Positions 1 to 12,411 are shown, counted from the stretch's first letter. The stretch: DNA of 64,000 bases from an uncultured Caryophanales bacterium (GCA_946544685.1 CAMNML010000005.1:4316-68315), one strand, 5' to 3'. Translations and numbers: made by a program. Notes: generated by a model not told the origin, from the letters alone.

Positions 1-1
1 C

Positions 2-472
2 TCAGCAAAAGGACTAGAATTTGAAAATGTATTCCTAATAGGAATGGAAGAAGGAATATTCCCGCACAATAACTCATTCGAATCATCAGAAGCAATAGAA
101 GAAGAAAGAAGACTCTGCTATGTCGCAATAACACGAGCAAAAAAACGTCTATGGCTAGTAAACGCAAATCATAGATTAATATACGGAATGGATAACTTCA
201 ACAAACCAAGTAGATTTATAGACGAAATAAATAAAGAATACATAAACGAAGAAAAAACAGAAAGAAAAGTAGTTAAATCAAATTCATTCCAAAAAATTCA
301 AAAAGCAGTAGACGAAACAGTAGACTACCAAGCAGGAGATAAAATAATGCACGATGTATTTGGAGAAGGAGTAATAATAAGCATAGAAGGAAGTGTAGTT
401 ACAATCGCATTCGCACATCCTCACGGAATAAAGAAACTTCTTAAAGGACACAAGAGTATAAAGAAGATATAA
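2..472 (+). CDS. pcrA: ATP-dependent DNA helicase PcrA/UvrD, C-terminal part (5' end outside window)
   Basis: This is the last 156 residues of a superfamily 1A 3'-5' DNA helicase that unwinds DNA in repair and plasmid replication. The reading frame is open from base 2, so the gene starts before the window. The sequence begins in helicase motif V ([18 protein letters not shown]) and continues to motif VI ([12 protein letters not shown]). It ends with the PcrA-type C-terminal Tudor-like segment ([19 protein letters not shown]), which in this family contacts RNA polymerase. ligA follows after one small gene; pcrA-ligA adjacency is common in Firmicutes. A hairpin terminator lies directly downstream. 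PcrA is favoured over UvrD or Rep because of the C-terminal segment and the ligA neighbour. Confidence 0.93.
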   Translation, partial: SAKGLEFENVFLIGMEEGIFPHNNSFESSEAIEEERRLCYVAITRAKKRLWLVNANHRLIYGMDNFNKPSRFIDEINKEYINEEKTERKVVKSNSFQKIQKAVDETVDYQAGDKIMHDVFGEGVIISIEGSVVTIAFAHPHGIKKLLKGHKSIKKI

Positions 473-473
473 A

Positions 474-500
474 AAAAGACTATGTAAAATAGTCGTTTTT
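474..500 (+). terminator. Rho-independent terminator after pcrA
   Basis: GACTAT (478-483) pairs with ATAGTC (489-494) around a 5-nt loop. An A-run precedes it and a T-run follows it. Confidence 0.75.
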
Positions 501-580
501 ATTTAATAAAATATATCAAATCTATATTAATAAATATATAAATGTGCTATAATTAATACATAAGATAATGGAGGGATAAC

Positions 581-727
581 ATGACATTAACACTTTTAGA
601 TACATTAAAAGAATGGGCGGATAAATTAAGAGATTGGACAATATCAAACACAAACAACCCAATCTTCTGGGCACTAGCATTCGTACTTGGACTAGTAATA
701 TTTAAATTAACATATGATGCATTAAGT

Positions 728-733
<6 letters not shown>
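581..733 (+). CDS. Small single-span membrane protein, 50 aa
   Basis: A short gene with a strong ribosome site (GGAGGG about 5 nt upstream) and a TATAAT-like box near 545-552. The 50-residue product starts with an amphipathic, charged helix (LLDTLKEWADKLRDW), followed by one hydrophobic span (FWALAFVLGLVIFKL) and a short polar tail. I do not recognise the family. The shape, an amphipathic helix plus one membrane span, is seen in small membrane regulators and type I toxins, but nothing here shows either role. It sits alone between two terminator-like hairpins, so it is probably transcribed as its own unit. Confidence 0.6.
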
Positions 734-4966
<4,233 letters not shown>

Positions 4967-4967
<1 letters not shown>

Positions 4968-5665
4968 TGCAAGGTCATATAGACTCAATAGAAACACTAG
5001 GCCTCTTAGATGGACCAGGAATAAGAGTAGTAGTATTCTTACAAGGATGTCCTCTAAGATGTCTATTCTGCCATAATCCAGAAACATGGTTCGTAAACGA
5101 TAAAATGTTAATAACACCAGAAGAATTAGTAAGACACATATATAAATATAGGAATTATTTTGGAGAAAATGGTGGAGTAACATTCTCAGGAGGAGAACCG
5201 ATGTATCAACACGAATTCTTATTAGAATGTCTAAAACTATGTAAGAAAATGCAAATAAATACATGTATAGATACATCAGGAGTAGGAGAAAACTATGAAG
5301 AAATACTAAAATACACAGACTTAGTAATATGGGATGTAAAGGCATTAGAACCAGATAATTATACAAAAATAACAGGAAATAAAATAGAAAAATCACTAGA
5401 ATTTTTAGAAACATGCCAAAAAATGAATAAAAAAATGTGGATAAGACAAGTAATAGTTCCAGGAATAAACGATAACATTGAATACATAAATAAACTAAAA
5501 GAATTCATAAAACCATTAAAAAACATAGAAAAAGTAGAACTATTACCATATCACACAATGGGTGTTCAAAAATATGAAAAATTAAATATCCCATATAGAC
5601 TACAAGGAACTCCAGAAATGGATAAAGAAAAATGTAACGAACTATATAAAGTATTGACATCGTAA
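4967..5665 (+). CDS. pflA: Pyruvate formate-lyase activating enzyme (radical SAM)
   Basis: Uses S-adenosylmethionine and a 4Fe-4S cluster to put the glycyl radical on PflB. The cluster ligands are C28, C32 and C35 in CPLRCLFC. The motif TFSGGEP and a 232-aa length fit the single-domain PflA type, with no extra ferredoxin insert. The start codon overlaps the pflB stop, so both are made together. The stop codon lies inside the loop of the downstream terminator, closing the operon. Confidence 0.96.
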
Positions 5666-5677
5666 TCAATACTTTTT
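5651..5677 (+). terminator. Terminator of the ligA-pflB-pflA operon
   Basis: GTATTGA (5651-5657) pairs with TCAATAC (5666-5672), followed by TTTTT. The pflA stop lies in the loop. Confidence 0.8.
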
Positions 5678-5751
5678 GTACTCAATAAGAAAAAAAGTTT
5701 ATTTTTTAAAAAACATTTGATATAATAATAATTACAATAGGAGGAATAAAT

Positions 5752-6321
5752 ATGAATAATGAAAATAATATAAATGGAATTCCTAGTATTAATGATGTAA
5801 AAACAGAAGATACACCAGCACAATCTTTTGCTAATTTATATGGAAACGGTGCACAACAACCAACTCAACCAGTACAATCACAACCAATGCCAAATCCACA
5901 GGTAGCACAACCACAACAACCAGTCCAACAACCGGTGCCACCCGTACAAAATCCTCAAATGCCACAACAGGCAAATCCACAAGTTGCACAACCACAACCA
6001 ATGCCAAATCCACAGGTAGTACAACCACAACCAGTTCAACAACCGGTGCCACCTGTACAAAATCCTCAAATGCCACAACAGCCAAATCCACAAGTAGTAC
6101 AACCGGTACAAATAGATGCAGATAGAATGCAATCAATAGAAGAACAATTATCAAAAACAAGTCAATATAAACCAGAAGACTTTCAACAAGAAAAAATAGA
6201 TATACCAACAACAAATCAATATGAAAAAAACAAATCAGGTTTAGCTTTTGTAATAGTACTATTCATAATTCTTGCAGTCGTAATTGTACTATTACCTCAA
6301 ATAACAAAATGGCTAAGTTAA
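5752..6321 (+). CDS. Proline/glutamine-repeat, tail-anchored membrane protein
   Basis: A 189-aa protein of unrecognised family. Residues about 35-125 are a Pro/Gln/Asn/Val-rich low-complexity tract (QPMPNPQVAQP, QQPVPPVQNPQMPQQ) made of a nearly exact two-copy repeat. A short charged segment follows, then one C-terminal membrane span (LAFVIVLFIILAVVIVLLP). There is no N-terminal signal, so the long N-terminus is probably cytoplasmic and the protein tail-anchored. An AGGAGG site sits 6-7 nt before the ATG, and a TATAAT box lies near 5719. Its own terminator follows. A flexible scaffold at the membrane is one guess. Confidence 0.75.
   Translation: MNNENNINGIPSINDVKTEDTPAQSFANLYGNGAQQPTQPVQSQPMPNPQVAQPQQPVQQPVPPVQNPQMPQQANPQVAQPQPMPNPQVVQPQPVQQPVPPVQNPQMPQQPNPQVVQPVQIDADRMQSIEEQLSKTSQYKPEDFQQEKIDIPTTNQYEKNKSGLAFVIVLFIILAVVIVLLPQITKWLS
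5881..6105 (+). repeat. Two-copy in-frame tandem repeat (about 114 bp per unit) in the Pro/Gln gene
   Basis: The block starting CAACCAATGCCAAATCCACA at 5881 recurs from 5995. The two copies are nearly identical apart from one 3-bp indel and a few substitutions, so the reading frame is kept. Near-identity at the DNA level indicates a recent duplication or gene conversion. Confidence 0.85.
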
Positions 6322-6605
6322 AATATAGAGAAATCTATATTTTTTTTTGTAAAATAAAAAACATTACTTTCCCTAGAAAAAGAAAAAGAAGAAACAAGGT
6401 TTTACCAGTATACGGTGCAACTGTTCCAATAAAGAATGCAAAAGTTATTCCGACTAATCCTAGAATATTAGCACAAATGGATTCTGAAAGTATTCAAAAA
6501 AGTGCAGAACAACAAAGGGATGAAGTTGGCATAATGGAATATGCAAGAGAAATGATAGCTGGCCCTAGTTATGAAAAAGGAAAAACACTAACAAAAAAAC
6601 TGTAG
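6309..6605 (+). CDS. Small ORF of unknown function, start unclear (possibly decayed)
   Basis: The open frame is 98 codons, but its only upstream ATG (6309) lies inside the previous gene, has no ribosome site and is followed by that gene's terminator. The protein-like part begins around residue 28 (VLPVYGATVPIKNAKVIP) and runs to KGKTLTKKL. The next in-frame ATG is 6477, giving 42 aa, also without a clear Shine-Dalgarno. A good terminator at 6600 suggests that something is transcribed here. It is either a small gene using a non-standard start or the tail of a gene that lost its 5' end. I recognise no domain. Confidence 0.35.
   Translation: MAKLKYREIYIFFCKIKNITFPRKRKRRNKVLPVYGATVPIKNAKVIPTNPRILAQMDSESIQKSAEQQRDEVGIMEYAREMIAGPSYEKGKTLTKKL
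6322..6348 (+). terminator. Terminator after the Pro/Gln gene
   Basis: ATATAGA (6323-6329) and TCTATAT (6334-6340) form a stem with a GAAA loop, followed by eight T. Confidence 0.85.
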
Positions 6606-6629
6606 AATAATTCTACAATTTTTTTTATG
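6600..6629 (+). terminator. Terminator overlapping the stop of the small ORF
   Basis: TGTAGAA (6601-6607) pairs with TTCTACA (6611-6617) with a TAA loop, then a run of T. Confidence 0.8.
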
Positions 6630-6927
6630 CATTTTTAGATAACTCTATAATAACATCCATATTATCATCAACAGCCATAATATTTTTATGTAATTCTCCA
6701 CACTTATCGCACTTATAAATAATCTTATAAGTATTCTTAAATTTCTCTATACCAATTGGAACTAAAGTACCTTTACAATCATTTAATCTGTCCCCTGGAT
6801 TAACATCAACATGAATTGAATATAAACAATTATTACAATGATCTCTAGCAGTATAATTTAACTTACTAACTTTAGAACCACAATTAAGACAAACAAACTC
6901 TTCATCTTTCATAGAAAATAACTTCAT
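6625..6927 (-). CDS. RNHCP-domain zinc-ribbon protein
   Basis: A 100-aa protein with two CxxC knuckles: CLNC near residue 13 and CDKC in the C-terminal half. Between them is the diagnostic RDHCNNCLYSIHVD-PGDR block of the RNHCP domain family. The four or more paired cysteines imply a bound zinc; the biochemical role of the family is not established. A GGTGATT ribosome site precedes the ATG. It heads a minus-strand group with the UPF0316 and uppP genes, reading away from the plus-strand ORF it converges with. Confidence 0.85.
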   Translation of the reverse strand: MKLFSMKDEEFVCLNCGSKVSKLNYTARDHCNNCLYSIHVDVNPGDRLNDCKGTLVPIGIEKFKNTYKIIYKCDKCGELHKNIMAVDDNMDVIIELSKNA

Positions 6928-6955
6928 AGAATCACCAAAATAATTATATCAAAAA

Positions 6956-7459
6956 TTACCTCTTAATAAAACCGTTTTGAACATACTTAGTATCATTAAT
7001 AATAACAAAAGCCTTAGAATCATACTTATTAATAATACTTTTTAACTTATCCAAACTACTACTATTAATCTGTATTAATAACATCACTTTATCATTATTC
7101 ATGCCCTTAATATTAAGACTACTAACCCCAAACTCATTATCACGTAAAACAGAAACTAACTTCTCATACTTATCAGAAATAACATAAACACTCATATAAC
7201 CCTTAATATATCTATTAGAAATAAGACCACCAATATAAGTACCAGTAGAAAAACCTAAAGCATAAGAAATAACAATATAAATACTATTATCAGTAGTAGT
7301 AAGAGCTTCTTTTACAACTAAAAACCATACAGAAATCTCAATAAAACCAATCACACTAGCCAAAAAATTCTTATTCCTAACAGTCATAATAGTTCTAACA
7401 GTGCCTAAAGAAACATCCATTATTCTAACAAAAAATATTTTAATACACAAAAAAAGCAT
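6956..7459 (-). CDS. UPF0316/DUF5698-DUF2179 membrane protein (YebE-like)
   Basis: An integral membrane protein of 167 aa. The N-terminal part has three hydrophobic spans with the family motif MDVSLGTVRTIMTVRNK. The C-terminal part is a soluble DUF2179 domain (about residues 90-160). The start chosen is 7459, because GGTGATAAT lies just upstream of that ATG; an ATG 15 codons earlier has no ribosome site and sits at the edge of uppP. DUF2179 is also the C-terminal domain of the YitT protein at 28814. The function of the family is unknown. Confidence 0.85.
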   Translation of the reverse strand: MLFLCIKIFFVRIMDVSLGTVRTIMTVRNKNFLASVIGFIEISVWFLVVKEALTTTDNSIYIVISYALGFSTGTYIGGLISNRYIKGYMSVYVISDKYEKLVSVLRDNEFGVSSLNIKGMNNDKVMLLIQINSSSLDKLKSIINKYDSKAFVIINDTKYVQNGFIKR

Positions 7460-7503
7460 ATTATCACCATTAATATAGTGAACATATGCAATTTTTTTAT
7501 TCA

Positions 7504-8325
7504 TTATAAGAATATAATAATTAAACTTCCTACAACTAAACAGTAAACAACAAAATAAATTAATTTACCATTCTTAACAATATTTCTAAACCATTTAGTA
7601 CCAATATAAGTAAATATAAATGCCATAACAGTAGCGACTAAATAATAAAACACTTGAACACCACTTAAACTTGCTTCAAACAAATCTTTAACACCCAAAA
7701 TCATAGTAGCTAAACTAATAGGAATATATAATATAAATGAAAAATCAAAAGCAACATCTCTTTTTAAACTTCTAAGCATACCACCAACAATAGTAGAACC
7801 ACTTCTACTAATACCAGGAAGTAAAGCTACCATTTGAAATAATCCAATTATAATAGAATCCTTCAAAGTAATTTGCTTACTATCCTTCATACCCTTAAAA
7901 TCTTTAATAAAATATAAGAAAGCTGCAGTGATAACTAAAGTAAGACCAACAAATCTAACATTTTCCTCTAAGAAATCAAATATACCTAACTTCTCAACAA
8001 TAATTCCAACTAATCCAGCAGGAATAGTCGCAACAACAACATACCAACAATACTTATAATCATCATAATACTTCTTATCATGATTTTTTAAATATCCAAA
8101 AAATCCTTTAAATAAAGAAATAATCTTATCTCTAAATATAATTAGTATAGCGCATAGACTTCCAAAATTAGTAAGTGTAGCAAGTAATCCATAATCAATA
8201 CCATCTAACCCCTTAATCAAAGACTGAAAAACAAGTAAATGACCACTAGATGAAACAGGGATAGGTTCAGTAATACCTTGAACAAACCCTAAAAATAAAA
8301 ATTTTAATAAATCTATAATATTCAT
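7504..8325 (-). CDS. uppP: Undecaprenyl-diphosphate phosphatase UppP (BacA)
   Basis: Recycles the lipid carrier of cell-wall synthesis by removing one phosphate from undecaprenyl diphosphate, giving bacitracin tolerance when abundant. The protein is a polytopic membrane enzyme of 273 aa, the usual length. Catalytic motifs are visible: E20 and the PVSSSGH segment (H29), and PGISRSGST in the middle of the protein. The ATG is preceded by AGGTGATT. It lies upstream of the UPF0316 gene on the same strand, with 44 nt between that gene's true start and the uppP stop. It supports MraY and the Mur ligases found elsewhere in the window. Confidence 0.96.
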   Translation of the reverse strand: MNIIDLLKFLFLGFVQGITEPIPVSSSGHLLVFQSLIKGLDGIDYGLLATLTNFGSLCAILIIFRDKIISLFKGFFGYLKNHDKKYYDDYKYCWYVVVATIPAGLVGIIVEKLGIFDFLEENVRFVGLTLVITAAFLYFIKDFKGMKDSKQITLKDSIIIGLFQMVALLPGISRSGSTIVGGMLRSLKRDVAFDFSFILYIPISLATMILGVKDLFEASLSGVQVFYYLVATVMAFIFTYIGTKWFRNIVKNGKLIYFVVYCLVVGSLIIIFL

Positions 8326-8460
8326 ACAATCACCTATCTAATTATATACTATTTATAAAAAAAATAAAATAAAAAATACAAAAATACATACAATTAATTA
8401 TAGGTAATATAAGTATAAAAAATAAAAAATATGTATATAACTAAAATGAAAGGAGAAAAC

Positions 8461-9093
8461 ATGAACTATACTTATGATATACTCGCAAACTTTAACGAAA
8501 ACTACTATGAATTCTATGAATGGAATAACAAAGACGAATTAACACACATAAAAAGACTACCAATAATAAAAGTAGAAAGAGAATTTCTAAATAATATAAA
8601 AAACAACGATGTAATAGTAGAAAAAGAATTATTAGAAAAAATAAATAAAAAAACAGAATTCTTTAAAACAAACAAAAAAAACATAAGTAACTATATATGC
8701 GCACTATGCGATGGAACAAAAGCAATAATAATAAAATTTGAATCAAATGGAAAAATACAAGGAAGAAGTAGTCTACTAATAGACGAAGAAAATGAAATAA
8801 TAGACATAAGTGAAACAATGACAACAAGTAAATATAATCTAAAACAAAACAAAAACAAAAAACAAGAATACTTTAAAACAAGAAAAGAAAGAGAAATAAA
8901 TAAATATATAGAAAAAGAACTAAAAACAATAGACAATAATAAACTAAAATATCTATACTTCGACTGCTTCAATAAAAAAGAAGAAGACATAAACATAATA
9001 CAAAAAACAATAAAAAATGAAATAAAAAATAACTTCGAAAATATATACAAACCAATATATGATTTCTTGAAATTAGCGTCTAATAGACTATAA
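8461..9093 (+). CDS. DUF3603 (UPF0736, YjbA-like) protein
   Basis: A 210-aa protein whose N-terminus (YDILANFNENYYEFYEW followed by LPIIKV) and C-terminal RKEREINKYIEKEL segment align with B. subtilis YjbA, type member of UPF0736. The function is unknown; it is predicted soluble and is very Lys/Asn-rich here. The ATG at 8461 is chosen over one at 8431 because AAAGGAG lies 6 nt upstream of it. It stands alone between the divergent uppP gene and scpA. Confidence 0.75.
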   Translation: MNYTYDILANFNENYYEFYEWNNKDELTHIKRLPIIKVEREFLNNIKNNDVIVEKELLEKINKKTEFFKTNKKNISNYICALCDGTKAIIIKFESNGKIQGRSSLLIDEENEIIDISETMTTSKYNLKQNKNKKQEYFKTRKEREINKYIEKELKTIDNNKLKYLYFDCFNKKEEDINIIQKTIKNEIKNNFENIYKPIYDFLKLASNRL

Positions 9094-9162
9094 TTCCAAG
9101 AATTTTTTTTAAATAATTTACTTAAAATAATTAATTTGATATAATTTATTAAGGTGTTTTGT

Positions 9163-9867
9163 ATGGAATATAAAGTAACAATAGATAAATTTGAAGGTCC
9201 ACTAGACTTACTACTTCACTTAATAAAAAAATCAAACATAAATATAGTAGACATAAACATAGTAGATATAACTAAACAATATCTAGACTATATACATGAA
9301 ATGGAAGAAATGAATCTAGATATCGCAAGTGAATATCTAACAATGGCAGCAGAATTAATAGAAATGAAATCAAAAATACTACTTCCTCAACAAGAAGAAG
9401 ACGTAGAAGACGATAGACAAAACTTAATTAATAGACTAATAGACTATGAACAATATAAACAAGTAATAGAACGCTTTAAAACACTAGAACTAGATAGAAG
9501 AGATGAATTCACAAAAACACCAGAAGACTTAAGAAAATATGACTGCGTAAGTGAAACACATCTTAATCAAGATATAACACTAAACGATCTAGTAAAAGCA
9601 TTTAATATATTCCTAGAAAAAAAAGAAAAAGAAAAACCACTAAACACAAAAATAACAACAAAAGAATACTCTGTAACAAAAAGATCAGAAGAAATAAAAC
9701 AAATATTAAATAAAAGAAAAAAAATAACATTCAACGAACTATTTAAAGAATATAACAAAAGTTATGTAGTTGTTACATTTCTAGCAATACTAAATCTATC
9801 AAAAAAAGAAAACATAAAACTAAAACAAGATAACAACTTTAAAGAAATATATATAGAGGTGTCATAA
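9163..9867 (+). CDS. scpA: Segregation and condensation protein A
   Basis: The kleisin subunit that bridges the heads of SMC in the chromosome-organising condensin. It is 234 aa, starting with the family signature KFEGPLDLLLHLIKK, with the winged-helix C-terminus (ITFNELFKEYNKSYVVVTFLAILNL region) that binds the other SMC head. ATG 9163 is preferred to a GTG at 9154, because AAGGTG lies about 7 nt upstream. A TATAAT box is near 9140. The stop overlaps the scpB start by one base. Confidence 0.96.
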   Translation: MEYKVTIDKFEGPLDLLLHLIKKSNINIVDINIVDITKQYLDYIHEMEEMNLDIASEYLTMAAELIEMKSKILLPQQEEDVEDDRQNLINRLIDYEQYKQVIERFKTLELDRRDEFTKTPEDLRKYDCVSETHLNQDITLNDLVKAFNIFLEKKEKEKPLNTKITTKEYSVTKRSEEIKQILNKRKKITFNELFKEYNKSYVVVTFLAILNLSKKENIKLKQDNNFKEIYIEVS

Positions 9868-10418
9868 TGAAAAACATTATAGAAGGACTACTATTTGTAG
9901 TAGGAGACGAAGGACTAACACTAGAAGAAATAAATAATATTCTAGAACAAGATATAAATAAAACAAAACAAGATATAGAAGAACTAATAAAAGACTATGA
10001 AGATGTAAATAGAGGAATAAGAATAGAAATATTTGGAGACAAATATAAACTAGTAACAAAAAAAGAATACAAAGAATATTTAAAAAAACTAGTACCAGAT
10101 GAAGAAGACTTACTAACTCAATCAAATCTAGAAACACTCGCAATAATTGCCTATAATCAACCAATAACAAGACTTCAAGTAGAAGAAATAAGAGGAGTAA
10201 ATGCATCACATGTAATAAGAAAACTGCTAATGAGAGACTTAATAAAAGAACTAGGTAGATCAGAACTACCAGGAAGACCAATACTATATGGAACAACAGA
10301 CTTCTTCCTAGACTACTTTGGAATAAACTCATTAGAAGAACTTCCACAAATAAAAATAGAAGAACAAGAAAGTGATGAAGAAAACCTTTTTGAATCAAAA
10401 TATAAAGAAGAAATTTAA
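9867..10418 (+). CDS. scpB: Segregation and condensation protein B
   Basis: A dimeric winged-helix protein that binds ScpA and completes the SMC-ScpAB complex. The 183-aa product carries the typical ETLAIIAYNQPITRLQVEEI block and the GRPILYGTTDFFLDYFGI segment. A GAGGTG ribosome site lies inside the end of scpA. The gene ends 47 bp before the tRNA-Leu gene; no strong terminator is seen in between. Confidence 0.96.
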   Translation: MKNIIEGLLFVVGDEGLTLEEINNILEQDINKTKQDIEELIKDYEDVNRGIRIEIFGDKYKLVTKKEYKEYLKKLVPDEEDLLTQSNLETLAIIAYNQPITRLQVEEIRGVNASHVIRKLLMRDLIKELGRSELPGRPILYGTTDFFLDYFGINSLEELPQIKIEEQESDEENLFESKYKEEI

Positions 10419-10427
10419 TTTAAAATA

Positions 10428-10456
10428 TTGATTATAACAAACCATAATGTTATAAT
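10428..10456 (+). promoter_or_regulatory. Promoter of tRNA-Leu
   Basis: TTGATT (10428-10433), a 17-nt spacer and TATAAT (10451-10456), ending 8 nt before the mature tRNA 5' end. Confidence 0.75.
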
Positions 10457-10464
10457 TAATACAT

Positions 10465-10549
10465 GCCGGTATGATGGAATGGTAGTCATGCTTGACTCAA
10501 AATCAAGTGGGTTCTGCCCGTGTCGGTTCAAGTCCGACTACCGGTACCA
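10465..10549 (+). tRNA. tRNA-Leu (anticodon CAA)
   Basis: An 85-nt class II tRNA with an encoded CCA end. The acceptor 5' strand GCCGGTA pairs with TACCGGT, giving G1-U72 as a wobble. The anticodon stem CTTGA/TCAAG encloses the loop CTCAAAA with anticodon CAA, reading UUG. A long variable arm (GGGTTCTGCCC) is typical for Leu. The T arm GTCGG-TTCAAGT-CCGAC is intact. It is followed at once by a terminator whose sequence is repeated twice downstream. Confidence 0.95.
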
Positions 10550-10592
10550 ATAATGAATAATTCGAACTCTTTAATTAGAGTTCTTTTTTTTG
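10544..10592 (+). repeat. tRNA-Leu 3' end/trailer repeat, copy 1 (includes terminator)
   Basis: The sequence starts at GTACCA of the tRNA end and contains the terminator GAACTCT (10564-10570)/AGAGTTC (10577-10583) plus eight T. Bases 10549-10588 are identical to 16051-16090. Bases 10544-10571 match 14271-14298 with one mismatch. Copies of a tRNA 3' end on the downstream side are the usual footprint of site-specific integration. Confidence 0.85.
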
Positions 10593-10601
10593 TTAAAATA
10601 A

Positions 10602-10796
10602 AAAATAGAATACTGGAAAGAAAAATTTGAAAAGATTATAGACCATATAAGTGATAAAGTAAAAGGATTATTTGGAGATAAAGATAAAGAAGAATATCAA
10701 GATATAACAAATGATTTATATATGAACGACATTATAGATAAAAAAGAATATAACAAAATAAATGGTGAAAAAGAAAAAGATGATTTTTATAGATAA
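10602..10796 (+). pseudogene. 5'-truncated C-terminal coding remnant, possibly of a mobilization relaxase
   Basis: An open frame of 64 codons that begins right after the tRNA terminator with no start codon or ribosome site (KIEYWKEKFEKIIDHISDKV onward) and ends with a stop at 10794. Its charged, helical composition (KGLFGDKDKEEYQD, NDLYMNDIIDKKEY) resembles the C-terminal tails of MobV/Pre-type plasmid mobilization proteins as I remember them; this is a weak assignment. The cut at the repeat boundary is what would be left if an element integrated or deleted there. Confidence 0.4.
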
Positions 10797-10904
10797 ATTG
10801 TAAAATAAATATGTAAATATCATTTATATTCGTTGAAAATCTATATTAAAATAAGGGTTTATGTGTTATAATGTGGTTATGGAGATAAGATCGGTGGTGA
10901 TATT

Positions 10905-11380
10905 ATGGCTACTATATATCAATCAAAACCATTTGTGTTTAAAATGATGGTTACATTTTTTCTGTTATAACTATACTTTTTGTTTCAATATTTTTTATTC
11001 ATAATTGGTTAGTAGATAGAGTGGATATTGGAGCATACGAAGAAAGAACAGGAATAATAGAAAATATTTATATAAAGAATAGAGGAAGTAGTGAATGTCA
11101 ATATATAAATATTGAAGATTTTGATGTTTTTGTTAAATGTGGTGACTTATCTGAAATTAAATTAAATGTTGGTGATAACATTAAATATTACTATTATAAT
11201 GGATCTGCTTTTTATACAAAGGGACAAATGCAAAGTTCAAATAGTTTGGTTAAAGCATTAGATATTGGAATGCTCGTAAGTTTATTTATTGCTTTTATGA
11301 TTTCAATTTTTTTTATACCAATGTATTTAATAATAGCTAAAAAAAATAACAAAATTGATTTACTAGTGAGAAAGTTATAA
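10905..11380 (+). pseudogene. Two-span membrane protein gene with a -1 frameshift in a T6 tract
   Basis: A GGTGGTGAT ribosome site and ATG 10905 begin MATIYQSKPFVFKMMVTFF, which then hits a TAA. Stepping back one base in the T6 run (10956-10961) gives a continuous protein with a first membrane span (VITILFVSIFFIHNWLV), an extracytoplasmic domain of about 75 residues, and a second span (MLVSLFIAFMISIFFIPMYLI). One extra T would restore the frame. It may be a frameshift mutation, a phase-variable switch, a slippage site or a sequencing error. A GTG at 11021 could express only the second half. The family is not recognised. Confidence 0.6.
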
Positions 11381-11434
11381 ATTTATAAAAAATATATAAT
11401 CTCGATAATATAGAAAAAAGGAGAAAAGTATAAT

Positions 11435-11707
11435 ATGAATGAGTTATTAAGATTTACAAGTACTGGAACAAATGGAGCAAATATATTATTGCCTCCAAAA
11501 TTTGATTTTGTATTTTATGATACAAAATTAGAATTATATAAGAAAGGTAAATTAGTTAGAACGGTAGATTATAATGATATTATTGAAATAACTAATATAA
11601 AGACTTGGCAAAACAATGTATTTATTAATTGCAAACCAATAGGAATAAATATTTATAAAGTTAGTGATGAAATATTTAATAAAATCAAGGAAATTACAAA
11701 AAAATAG
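11435..11707 (+). CDS. Small PH-like-fold protein of unknown function
   Basis: A 90-aa protein with an AAAGGAG ribosome site. The alternating beta pattern followed by a C-terminal helix (FDFVFYDTKLELYKKGKLV, then VSDEIFNKIKEITKK) resembles bacterial pleckstrin-homology-like domains. I do not recognise a specific family. It leads a tight same-strand run with the DUF1911 immunity-like gene (8-nt gap). Its codon choice (ATT, TTT, TTA instead of ATA, CTA) differs from the core genes, as in the rest of this region. Confidence 0.6.
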   Translation: MNELLRFTSTGTNGANILLPPKFDFVFYDTKLELYKKGKLVRTVDYNDIIEITNIKTWQNNVFINCKPIGINIYKVSDEIFNKIKEITKK

Positions 11708-11715
11708 GTGAATTT

Positions 11716-12399
11716 ATGAGAGATAAATTACAAACTGAAAGTTATTGGAAAAATAAAATAGACAAATACAATGATATGCTTCTTGAAATGGAAGAAAAAT
11801 TACAAAATGTTTCTTCAGATAGAATTATTCCAACCAAACAATACATCGAATTAAAAAGATTAGAATTAATGATTTCTATGTATTCAGCAGGTGCAAATCT
11901 TGATGAGTGTAAAAAACTATATATAATAAATCTAAATAATTTATCTGAATGTAAAAATCAATTTGAAAGTTATGTAGACTTAATTTGGTATATATCATTA
12001 GGAGTATTATTTAAAATAAATGAAGAAGAAGTTGAACAACTTGAAAGGATGATTTCACAAAAATTTAGTGACGATAAATTAGTATGTTATTTAATGAAAT
12101 ATTTAAAAGATAATTATCAAGATGGGAAAACATATTTTATGAAAAATCCATATGAAAATTTAGATATTTTAATCAGCAGTGATGTAGATAATTTAGGTGA
12201 TTATATGAATAATTATCTAACAAAGTGGTATAAAGCACATAGTTTTGAATCTTGGTATAATTCACACAATAGGGAAGATAACTTATATTTTGGTTATTGG
12301 AGTTTTGAATTAGGTGCGATAATTAAAATTAAAGGGTTAAATAATGAAGAATTTAAAGATATAAATTATTATCCTTATGATTTAGTTGAATATAAATAA
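11716..12399 (+). CDS. PoNi-like (DUF1910/DUF1911) immunity protein
   Basis: A 227-aa, all-helical protein. The C-terminus carries the DUF1911 signature: a WYKAHSFESWYNSHNR segment, then YFGYWSFELGAIIKI and YYPYDLV. Proteins of this family (PoNi) neutralise PoNe-type DNase toxins delivered by type VI or type VII secretion. No toxin gene is seen nearby, so this may be an orphan immunity gene that protects against neighbours, or a leftover of a lost polymorphic toxin locus. The next gene starts within a few bases, so they are co-transcribed. Codon use is island-like. Confidence 0.75.
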   Translation: MRDKLQTESYWKNKIDKYNDMLLEMEEKLQNVSSDRIIPTKQYIELKRLELMISMYSAGANLDECKKLYIINLNNLSECKNQFESYVDLIWYISLGVLFKINEEEVEQLERMISQKFSDDKLVCYLMKYLKDNYQDGKTYFMKNPYENLDILISSDVDNLGDYMNNYLTKWYKAHSFESWYNSHNREDNLYFGYWSFELGAIIKIKGLNNEEFKDINYYPYDLVEYK

Positions 12400-12411
12400 A
12401 TGGAGGATTAT

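Noticed and set aside
11021..11380. Stand-alone gene starting at GTG 11021
   Set aside because: The coding pattern extends upstream in the same frame through a membrane span to the frameshift, and GTG 11021 has no ribosome site.
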